From the NCBI GenBank assembly GCA_024226735.1, contig JAAELL010000389.1, positions 1 through 39,387 of the forward strand: 39,387 nucleotides of DNA, read 5' to 3'. The position numbers and the translations under genes are program-made. The DNA is from a bacterium (GTDB lineage Bacteria; Planctomycetota; UBA1135; GCA-002686595). Under the pieces are notes generated by a model. The model made no database searches. It was not told the DNA's origin and saw nothing but the letters and a program-made list of their open reading frames with translations. Of the stretch, positions 33,092 to 39,387 are shown one piece after another (positions within the stretch are counted from its first letter, which is position 1; each line of letters starts with the position of its first letter).

Positions 33092-34372
33092 ATGTGGTTC
33101 GCACGCATGTGGGAGGTCCTCGTCCTCGGCCTCAAGAACCTCTTGCGCAACAAGCTGCGCTCGTTCCTGACGATGCTCGGCATGATTTTCGGCGTCGGCT
33201 CCGTCATCGCGATGCTCTCGGTCGGGGCCGGCGCGCGGCACGAGATCCTGACGCGGATCCAGGAGCTCGGGGTGCGCAACATCATCCTCAACTCCGTCAA
33301 GCCGCCCGAGGAGGTCAAGCCGGACTCGTCCGAGCAGACCTGGCGCGTCAGCTTCGGCCTCACGTTCGAAGACGCCGAAGCGATCGACGCGACTGTGCCC
33401 GCCGTCGACCGCATCCTGCGCGTCAATCGCATCAAGAAGCGCGCGTGGTACGGCTCCAAGCGCCTCGAGACGTCGGTCCTCGGCGTCGAGCCCGAGTACC
33501 TGCGCATGTTCAACCTCGAGGTCGGTGCGGGCCGGCCTTTCAACGAGACCGACGCGCGCGACCGCGCCAAGGTCTGCCTGGTCCGGCGTGGGCTGATCCG
33601 GCAGCTCGAGACGATCGAGGACCCGGTCGGGATGTGGCTGTTGATCGGAGACTTCTCGTTTCAGATCATCGGCGTTCTGGCGGACGAGCAGTTTCGTTCG
33701 CACACGCGCAAGGCGCTCGCAATCGACGGCCGGGCGCAGGAGGTCTACATCCCGTACTCGACCTCGATGCGCACGTTCGGCACGATCACGCACATCGAGC
33801 GCAGCGGCAGCTCCGAGTACTCGCAGACTGATCTCGACCAGATCGTCGTGACGACGAAGGAGTCGGACGACGTCTTCCCGACCGCGCGCGTGCTCGACGC
33901 CCTGCTGACGCACCACCACGACCGGCGCGACTTCGAGATCGTCGTCCCGATGGAGCTGATGCGCCAGAGGGAGAACACGCAGAAGGTGTTCAGCATCGTG
34001 ATGATCTTGATCGCCAGCATCTCGCTCCTCGTCGGTGGGATCGGGATCGCGAACATCATGCTGGCGACGATCACCGAGCGCACGAAGGAGATCGGCATCC
34101 GCCGCGCCTGCGGGGCGCGGCGCCGCGACATCGTCGTGCAGTTCCTGACGGAGACGACCGCCATCGCCGCGATCGGCGGGCTGTTCGGGTGTCTGTTCGG
34201 GATCGCCGGTACGCTCGGGATCGTCGAGTTCACCCAGTGGAAGGCGCTGATCGCCCCGCACTACGTCGGCATCTCGCTGGTGATCTCGTGCACGGTGGGG
34301 ATCCTGTTCGGGATCTTCCCGGCGCGGCGTGCGGCGCTGATGGATCCGATCACCGCGCTGCGGCGCGAGTGA
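33092..34372 (+). CDS. MacB-type ABC permease (FtsX/MacB family)
   Basis: The 426-residue permease has the FtsX/MacB layout: a first span at the N-terminus (LRSFLTMLGMIFGVGSVIAM), a periplasmic MacB-type domain of about 230 residues, and three C-terminal spans. The conserved coupling segment before the last spans reads TERTKEIGIRRACGARRRDI. The end ARRAALMDPITALRRE is classic for this family. It uses mechanotransmission powered by the separate ATPase. With the ATPase, adaptor and TolC-like gene it completes a pump for export of toxic compounds or lipids; the substrate is unknown. Confidence 0.92.
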   Translation: MWFARMWEVLVLGLKNLLRNKLRSFLTMLGMIFGVGSVIAMLSVGAGARHEILTRIQELGVRNIILNSVKPPEEVKPDSSEQTWRVSFGLTFEDAEAIDATVPAVDRILRVNRIKKRAWYGSKRLETSVLGVEPEYLRMFNLEVGAGRPFNETDARDRAKVCLVRRGLIRQLETIEDPVGMWLLIGDFSFQIIGVLADEQFRSHTRKALAIDGRAQEVYIPYSTSMRTFGTITHIERSGSSEYSQTDLDQIVVTTKESDDVFPTARVLDALLTHHHDRRDFEIVVPMELMRQRENTQKVFSIVMILIASISLLVGGIGIANIMLATITERTKEIGIRRACGARRRDIVVQFLTETTAIAAIGGLFGCLFGIAGTLGIVEFTQWKALIAPHYVGISLVISCTVGILFGIFPARRAALMDPITALRRE

Positions 34373-34420
34373 GAGGTAGGAGCCCGACCGGAGATCCGCA
34401 GGACCCCCGGCCAGACTCCT

Positions 34421-34473
34421 ACGACACCTTCGGTGTCGTGGTGTTCATGGCGCCACGGCTGACGCCGTGGCGG
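34421..34473 (+). repeat. Two-hairpin repeat, copy B
   Basis: The first hairpin pairs ACGACACC (34421-34428) with GGTGTCGT (34432-34439) around TTC; the second pairs 34451-34459 with 34464-34472 around TGAC. Spacing is identical to copy A at 12331, with compensatory changes in both stems. A third small hairpin (CGGCT/AGCCG) follows at 34471-34486. It sits in the gap 34373-34551, after the efflux operon; the rest of that gap shows a GGAG just before the next start. Confidence 0.8.
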
Positions 34474-34551
34474 CTGGGAAAAGCCGGAATTCGGCGTGGG
34501 GTACGGTCGATCCGGATCAACAGGGGGCGACCCCGACTCCGGAGACCCGCC

Positions 34552-36207
34552 GTGGACCCGACCGAACTCTGCCCTGAGCCCCTCTTGCGCGAGGCCCTCG
34601 CCCCGCGCCGCCCCGACGCGGCGGCCTTCCAGGCCCGCGTCGAGGCGCGTATCGCCGCCGCCGAGGCGGAGCGCGAGACGCGCGAGGCGAAGCTCGTGGC
34701 CGCTCCCCCGCGCCTGCGCATGGTGGCGGGCTTCCTGCCGCCCGGCCTGCTCCCAGTGGGACTCGCCGGCCTCGCGGGCAAGAAGCTGACCCTGAAGGCG
34801 GCGCCCGGGTTGCTCGCTCTGCCCGTCGTGTCGCTCGCGATGGTGCTCGTCACGTTCCTCGGCGCGGTCGGGATCGTCGCGCGGCAGAGGCCCGGGACCG
34901 AGGGCGCCGAGATGTCGAGCGTGGAGGTCCGCCGGCTGTGGTGGCGGCGCAACCGCACCCCCGCGCTCCTGACGTTCGCGCTGCTCGCCGTCCTCGTCTG
35001 GCTGCGGCACTCCGAGGTGGCGGTCGTCCTCGTTCTCGTGTCGATGGCGATGACGGCCATGTTGCTGGCGGAGATGGCGCGGGCGGGATTGACCGACCGC
35101 AAGCATGTCGGAAAGACGCTGGCGGGCCTGCTCTGGAACATCGCGCTCTACTGGTACTTCATGCGCGAGTTCCTGCCCGCGGACCCGGCGGGTATCGATC
35201 CGATCGTCGCTCCCTGGCTCCTGGCCGTCGGCGCAGCGGTGTGCGTGTTCGCGACCCATTCGTTGTCCTGGGCACGCGTCAAGGAGTGGCTCGCCCATCC
35301 GGTGCGCATGCGCTATCCGGACAAGATCACGACGTGGAGTCTGCGCGTGATCGTCTGGCCGTTCACGTTCTTCCTGCTCGTGTTGGTCGTCGCGGTGACG
35401 GCTTACGTGCTGGCGAGCTTCGCCCCGCTCGAGCCGTCGCGCGCGCAGCTCGCCGAGTGGGTCCGGGATCCGGCGCTGGACGAAGGCTTGCGCCGAGGTG
35501 CGGCCACCTACCTCGCCGAGGAGGGCGAGCTGCCCGAGGCTGTGCAGCTTCCCAGCGACTCCGAGCGCATCGCCGCTCTGATGCCGCGCAAACTCGAGGT
35601 CGACGACCCGGCGCAACTCAGCCCGGACGAACGGGAGGCCCTCGCCATGCGCCTCGCCGTGGCCTGGCCCGAGCCCGACGAGCACCAGGTGCTCGCGGCC
35701 GTGGGCGTGCGGGTCGAGCTGCTAACGCTCCTCGGCCACGAAGAGCTCGTGGCGTCCGGGCGCGACGTGGCGCTCGATGCCGTCGTGCGAATGTGGAATG
35801 GCACGTATGGCGGGCGGGACAGCGCAGGTTTCAGTCAAACGCAGAGCGCGGCCGAGACGGCCGGTGATTCCTGGCTGCAGTACTCGCACATGGGCGATGT
35901 CGGCGCGACGCAGGCGGCGATCGAGCTGATGGGCGTCTACGGAGTGCCCCCGGAGATCAATCTGGCCGGGGTGCGCAGGTGGCTGCTAGGCAGCATCCGC
36001 CACGAGCGCCTGATGGTGATGTTCGGCCTCCCCGACGAGCGGCCGCTCGCCAGGCTCGCGATCGTGCAGCTCGACGCCCTCGCGGGCGGTCCGCCCTCGT
36101 TCATGGCGCGCGTGCTTGCTTACCGCGTCGTGCTCGCGGCGTTCCTGCTCGCCTGCCTCTGCGTCGCCGCGACTTTGCGCGCACAGCCGCGGGGAGTGCG
36201 CGCGTGA
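34552..36207 (+). CDS. Multi-span membrane protein, possible anti-sigma factor
   Basis: The 551-residue protein begins VDPTELCPEPLLREALAPRR and a helical cytoplasmic part (FQARVEARIAAAEAERE) of about 60 residues, then a hydrophobic segment near 80-105, four to five further spans between about 140 and 300, a soluble acidic helical domain (about 300-520) and a last span. The GTG start has GGAG upstream. I recognise no family. It overlaps the following ECF sigma factor by four bases, so the two are coupled, and an N-terminal helical domain joined to membrane spans is the layout of anti-sigma factors. That role is inferred only from context. Confidence 0.72.
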   Translation: MDPTELCPEPLLREALAPRRPDAAAFQARVEARIAAAEAERETREAKLVAAPPRLRMVAGFLPPGLLPVGLAGLAGKKLTLKAAPGLLALPVVSLAMVLVTFLGAVGIVARQRPGTEGAEMSSVEVRRLWWRRNRTPALLTFALLAVLVWLRHSEVAVVLVLVSMAMTAMLLAEMARAGLTDRKHVGKTLAGLLWNIALYWYFMREFLPADPAGIDPIVAPWLLAVGAAVCVFATHSLSWARVKEWLAHPVRMRYPDKITTWSLRVIVWPFTFFLLVLVVAVTAYVLASFAPLEPSRAQLAEWVRDPALDEGLRRGAATYLAEEGELPEAVQLPSDSERIAALMPRKLEVDDPAQLSPDEREALAMRLAVAWPEPDEHQVLAAVGVRVELLTLLGHEELVASGRDVALDAVVRMWNGTYGGRDSAGFSQTQSAAETAGDSWLQYSHMGDVGATQAAIELMGVYGVPPEINLAGVRRWLLGSIRHERLMVMFGLPDERPLARLAIVQLDALAGGPPSFMARVLAYRVVLAAFLLACLCVAATLRAQPRGVRA

Positions 36208-36701
36208 ATCTCGAGCGCCTGATCGACACCTGGCGTTCGCCTCTCACCGGCCTGCTCGCGGCGCGCGGCGCGAGCTGGGCCGAGGCCACGGAGCTGGCGC
36301 AGGACGTGTTCGCCGAGGCTTGGCTCTCGCGCGCGACGTTAACGGCTGACGAGGAGGACGAGCGCGCCGTCGGCGCCTGGCTGGCGGGCATCGCCCGCAA
36401 CCTGCACCGAGTCGCGGCGCGGCGCAGGTTGCGGGCGATGCAGCAGCTGCCCGACGAGGTCGGAGTCGAGGGGGAGGAGCCCGGCCTCGACGACGACGAG
36501 ACGCTGCGCGTGCGGGCGGCGATCACGCGTCTGCCGGACCGCGAACGCGAGGTCGTCCAGGCGTTCTACCTCGATGAAACCAGCGCGGCGCGCGTCGCCG
36601 CGCTGCTCGAGACGAGCGAGCGCGCGGTCGAGGGCCTCTTGCGACGGGCGCGGGCGCGGCTCAAGGCGGCGCTCGCCGAGGCGGTCGGTAAGTCCTCCTG
36701 A
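36204..36701 (+). CDS. ECF-type RNA polymerase sigma factor
   Basis: The 165-residue protein has a sigma-70 region 2 (about 10-75: ATELAQDVFAEAWLSRA, then VGAWLAGIARNLHRVAARRR) and region 4 (about 105-160: ITRLPDREREVVQAFYLDET, then ARVAALLETSERAVEGLLRR). No region 1 or 3, so it is an extracytoplasmic-function sigma factor. It directs transcription of an unknown regulon. The GTG start overlaps the stop of the membrane protein (GTGA), which is a likely regulator. ECF sigma genes more often come before the anti-sigma gene, so the order here is reversed. Confidence 0.88.
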   Translation: MNLERLIDTWRSPLTGLLAARGASWAEATELAQDVFAEAWLSRATLTADEEDERAVGAWLAGIARNLHRVAARRRLRAMQQLPDEVGVEGEEPGLDDDETLRVRAAITRLPDREREVVQAFYLDETSAARVAALLETSERAVEGLLRRARARLKAALAEAVGKSS

Positions 36702-36778
36702 TTTTTGGGCGGAAGGCCTGCCCGATCGCATCGGCACCTGGGGATGATCGCGGTCGACCAGACGCGAGAGGCCCATCC

Positions 36779-37498
36779 ATGACCGAACCCAATTCCCTTC
36801 CCGGTATCCACGTCGAGCGCCGCGCGCTCCTACAACTCCCGGCCCTCGGCGCTGCGCTCGCGTTGCCGCGGCCGGGCGCGCGGACGGACGAGAGCGCCGT
36901 CGCTTTCGATGCGTACACCGAGTCCGCGGACAGCTTGGCTGCCGCCCACCTCGAAGGCGGCCGGATCGACCCGGACGTCTACCTGCACCACCTCGCGGCG
37001 CTCGGATCGCGCTTGGACGTAGGCTCCGTCCCGCGTCCGGAGCTCGGCGACTTCGGTGGCTACGAGCCCGCGATCGGCATCCGCCCCGTCGCGCGCGGCA
37101 AGGTGTTCGTCATCATGTGGCGGCTCGAGCCGGGTGCTTTCTTCCCGCCGCACAACCACACGCCGGGCTACGTCTATTCGTTGTGTCTGGAGGGGGCGTG
37201 TTGGGTGCGGCACTTCGAGATCGACGGCGAAGCGCCTGCACCTGGGACCGAAGGCAAGTTCCAGATGCGCAAGACGCAGGCGCGCCTGTTGCGCCCGGGC
37301 ATCGGCACGTCGCTCACCCCCGAGCGAGACAACATCCACACCTTCAAGGCTGGGCCGGAGGGCGCCTTGGGGATCGACATCAACACGTCACTGCCGTCGG
37401 AGGGCGAGGACTGGTCGATGATCGAGTACGAAGAGGGCAAGCGCGAGGGGTTCGACAAGCGCTACGAAGCGCGCTGGATCGGCAAGCCGGGCCGGTAA
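36779..37498 (+). CDS. Exported cupin, probable thiol dioxygenase (PCO/ADO-like)
   Basis: The 239-residue protein has a cupin core whose layout matches the PCO/ADO thiol dioxygenases, which add O2 to a thiol to give a sulfinate. The iron-binding HxH is in FFPPHNHTPGYVYS (His125, His127) and the third ligand in DNIHTFKA (His187); the following GIDINTSLPSEGEDWSMIEY recalls the L-P-P-Y-S-D-x-E-G segment of that family. The N-terminus, ERRALLQLPALGAALALP, looks like a twin-arginine signal, which would suit a cofactor-containing exported enzyme. The family assignment is tentative; another cupin dioxygenase is possible. GAGAGG before the ATG may be its ribosome binding site. Confidence 0.7.
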   Translation: MTEPNSLPGIHVERRALLQLPALGAALALPRPGARTDESAVAFDAYTESADSLAAAHLEGGRIDPDVYLHHLAALGSRLDVGSVPRPELGDFGGYEPAIGIRPVARGKVFVIMWRLEPGAFFPPHNHTPGYVYSLCLEGACWVRHFEIDGEAPAPGTEGKFQMRKTQARLLRPGIGTSLTPERDNIHTFKAGPEGALGIDINTSLPSEGEDWSMIEYEEGKREGFDKRYEARWIGKPGR

Positions 37499-37512
37499 TC
37501 GTCCGGCACCGA

Positions 37513-37518
37513 TATACT
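37513..37518 (+). promoter_or_regulatory. Putative -10 box of dehydrogenase gene (leaderless)
   Basis: TATACT ends 7 nt before the ATG at 37526, between the cupin gene and the dehydrogenase gene. It is the best match to a consensus -10 box in the window. Confidence 0.55.
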
Positions 37519-37525
37519 CGGGTCC

Positions 37526-39253
37526 ATGCACCACGTCTCGCTCGCTCTCCTTCTCGCATCCCCGGCGGTCGCTGCGGCGCAAGGTCCGCTGGCTGACCCG
37601 CTTCCCGACATTCCCGTCTCGCCCGTGACCGCGCGGCTCGCGGATTCGGTCTCGACGCTCGAGTTCCCGATCGACGTCGCGGACCCCGGCGACGGCAGCG
37701 GGCGCTTGTTCGTCAACGGGTTCGACGGCCGGACGCACATCGTCCAGAACGGCGCGATCCTGCCGGTGCCCTTCGCCGACTTGCGCCAGGCACCGCCGTT
37801 CTCAACGTCGTCGAGCGCGATGTCGTCGATCGCGTTCCACCCCGACTTCGTCGCCGATGAAGCCGCTGGGATCGGCGGGCGCATCTACGTCGTGATGGTC
37901 GAGGCGCCGGCGACGGGGATGACCGACTTCGGCTGCATGACGGGCACGCAGCAGAGCGTCCTGTACGAGCTGCGGCCCATGGCGAACGATCCGAACCGCG
38001 AGGACCCGGCGCGCCGGCGCGAGGTTCTGCGCATCGGTGAGTGCAACGTGATCCACAACCTGAACGACCTCGCGTTCGGGCCCGACGGCTACCTCTACGC
38101 CGCGAAGGGCGACGACCTGAGCAACCAGGGTGGCCAGGACACGACGACGATCAATGGCAACGTCCTGCGCATCGACGTCGACGGGCAGTCGGGCAACCCG
38201 CTCAGCGCGAACGCCCGCTACTGGATCCCGGCCGACAATCCGTTCGTGGGTGATCCGAGCGGACTCGACGAGATCTACGCGTACGGTTTCCGCAACCCGT
38301 GGCGCATGAGCTTCGACTTCGCGACCGGTGACTTCTTCGTCACCGACGTCGGCGAGCGCGACATCGAGGAGGTCAACCGCGTCGACCTGGCGCCCGACGG
38401 ATCCGCGCGCAACTACGGATGGAACGAGATGGAGGGCTCGTTCCGGTTCCTCGGCATCGGTATGGGGGTCACCGACGACTTGACCGGGTTGCCGCCCGGC
38501 TTCGTCGGCGTCGATCCGATTGGCCAGTACGACCACACCGAGAACTTCGTCTCGATCACCGGCGGCATCCTGTATCGCGGGAACGCTTACCCGGCTCTGC
38601 GCGGCAAGTTCCTGTTCGGCGAATGGATCGCTGGCCACCTGTTCACGCTCGATGTGAACACCGGCGCGATCGAACGTCTGATGATCGATCCGAGCGGCGA
38701 CACGATCCACGGCCAGCCGCCCTACACGACGGGCGAGCCCCGCGAGGGCGTGATCGCGCTGCGCGCGGACGCCCAGGGCGAGCCACTGATCCTCGTGACG
38801 CAGCGCAACCTCGATCCCGAGGGACGCCTGTTGCGCATCGCAGAGCTGCCGATCGGTGCGAGCTACTGCGGCCCAGCCGTTCCCAACAGCACCGGCGTTC
38901 CGGGCGTGATCACGGCGGCCGGTTCGTCCGCGGCCCTGGACGGCGACGTCACGCTCACGGCGCGCGATCTGCCGCTCGAGTTCGGCTATTTCCTCGCGAG
39001 CCAAACGCAGTCGACGTTCCAGCCTCCGGGCTCGACGGGACTGCTCTGCCTGGGCGGCAACATCGGCCGCTACGCGCAGCCGCAGCAGATCATCGTCGGG
39101 CCGACGGGGACGCTGGAGCTCGACCTCGGGGCGGTCCCCGTCAACCCGCCGGTGGCGGTCACGGCCGGGGATACGTGGAACTTCCAGTGCTGGTTCCGCG
39201 ATCAGCCGGCGACAAGCAACTTCACGGACGGCGTTTCCATAACGTTCTTCTAG
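37526..39253 (+). CDS. Secreted glucose/sorbosone dehydrogenase-like protein with planctomycete C-terminal module
   Basis: The 575-residue protein has a signal peptide (HHVSLALLLASPAVAAAQ) and a six-bladed beta-propeller of the glucose/sorbosone dehydrogenase (PQQ-type) family, about residues 35-445. Typical segments are VADPGDGSGRLFVNGFDG, NDLAFGPDGYLYAAKGD, DEIYAYGFRNPWRMSFD and VTDVGERDIEEVNRV. The last 130 residues or so form a separate beta-rich module that starts SYCGPAVPNSTGVPGVIT and ends W-F-R-D-x-x-A-T-S-N-F-T-D-G. I know it as a common C-terminal tail of secreted planctomycete proteins, perhaps a surface-attachment or export domain. Whether the propeller binds PQQ is not proven. 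The TAG stop lies inside the right inverted repeat. Confidence 0.88.
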   Translation: MHHVSLALLLASPAVAAAQGPLADPLPDIPVSPVTARLADSVSTLEFPIDVADPGDGSGRLFVNGFDGRTHIVQNGAILPVPFADLRQAPPFSTSSSAMSSIAFHPDFVADEAAGIGGRIYVVMVEAPATGMTDFGCMTGTQQSVLYELRPMANDPNREDPARRREVLRIGECNVIHNLNDLAFGPDGYLYAAKGDDLSNQGGQDTTTINGNVLRIDVDGQSGNPLSANARYWIPADNPFVGDPSGLDEIYAYGFRNPWRMSFDFATGDFFVTDVGERDIEEVNRVDLAPDGSARNYGWNEMEGSFRFLGIGMGVTDDLTGLPPGFVGVDPIGQYDHTENFVSITGGILYRGNAYPALRGKFLFGEWIAGHLFTLDVNTGAIERLMIDPSGDTIHGQPPYTTGEPREGVIALRADAQGEPLILVTQRNLDPEGRLLRIAELPIGASYCGPAVPNSTGVPGVITAAGSSAALDGDVTLTARDLPLEFGYFLASQTQSTFQPPGSTGLLCLGGNIGRYAQPQQIIVGPTGTLELDLGAVPVNPPVAVTAGDTWNFQCWFRDQPATSNFTDGVSITFF

Positions 39254-39281
39254 TGGTGTGAGTCGAAAGTTCGGCGCATTT
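39249..39281. repeat. Right copy of 33-bp inverted repeat
   Basis: The 33 bases are the exact reverse complement of 1-33 and include the last bases and stop codon of the dehydrogenase gene. Beyond 39281 the left copy's continuation is outside the window, so the full length of the repeat is unknown. Confidence 0.9.
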
Positions 39282-39364
39282 GTCCGAGCCGCTTTCGTGT
39301 GGGGGCAAGGCGCCGGGTTCTGTCCGCCGCCCCCGTGCTACTCACACCCGGGACAGTTACTGTC
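39255..39364. repeat. Structured hairpin-rich segment at right edge
   Basis: GGTGTGAGT (39255-39263) and its reverse complement (39340-39348) bracket a 94-bp unit. Inside it GGGGGC (39301-39306) pairs with GCCCCC (39329-39334), and the stem extends with G-U pairs. A further hairpin, GACAG/CTGTC, follows at 39352-39364. No open reading frame is apparent in the last 134 bp. It may be the end of a dispersed repeat or a mobile-element terminus. Confidence 0.55.
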
Positions 39365-39387
39365 TTGGGGCTACGCCGCAACCGCGC

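Overview
The window is GC-rich bacterial DNA, densely coded on both strands, and most probably from a planctomycete. The strongest clue is the C-terminal module of the last gene (about residues 445-575, ending in a W-[FY]-R-D-x-x-A-T-S-N-F-[ST]-D-G pattern). I know this module from secreted proteins of the Poly30/Pla163-type Planctomycetota. An orphan copy of the module's tail lies at 9380-9442. The lineage call is inference, since no rRNA or other marker gene is present. I saw no tRNA, rRNA, CRISPR array or transposase. The window is bounded by a perfect 33-bp inverted repeat (1-33 and 39249-39281), so it may be a whole contig that broke at repeats.

Left part (46-9442). On the minus strand there is a DUF255/YyaL thioredoxin-domain protein, the ribosome silencing factor RsfS, a membrane H+-pyrophosphatase of the K+-dependent sequence type, and a four-gene unit (ABC ATPase, membrane partner, single-span protein, DedA protein). 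Divergent from that unit are a glutaredoxin-like protein and an FHA-domain membrane protein. The region 9131-9449 holds only a doubtful small ORF and the orphan module tail.

Middle (9450-22150). Two overlapping GT4 glycosyltransferases are followed by a secreted-protein gene that has lost its start, an M24 peptidase, a GT9 glycosyltransferase and two tandem BamE-like lipoproteins. Then comes a complete glycerol-type ABC importer in the order glpS-glpT-glpP-glpQ-glpU-glpV, and a GNAT acetyltransferase. The two importer ATPases carry complementary defects, which predicts one working and one degenerate ATP site.

Right part (22164-39281). A secreted TlpA-like thioredoxin has an in-frame UGA exactly where the first cysteine of its CxxC motif should be, followed by a SECIS-like hairpin; this is a strong candidate selenoprotein (U-S-P-C active site). 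Upstream of it are two tandem carboxypeptidase-regulatory-like paralogues. Divergent from these are a molybdopterin oxidoreductase and an SDR. Then follow a MacAB-TolC-like efflux operon flanked by related hairpin repeats, a membrane protein (possible anti-sigma factor) overlapping an ECF sigma factor, an exported cupin resembling thiol dioxygenases, and a secreted glucose/sorbosone-dehydrogenase-like enzyme.

Two themes cut across the window. Many transcription-unit starts have a TANNNT hexamer 6-8 nt before the start codon, which suggests leaderless transcription. A family of two-hairpin repeats (12331-12384, 34421-34473, and a partial copy at 29111-29144) keeps its folds through compensatory base changes.
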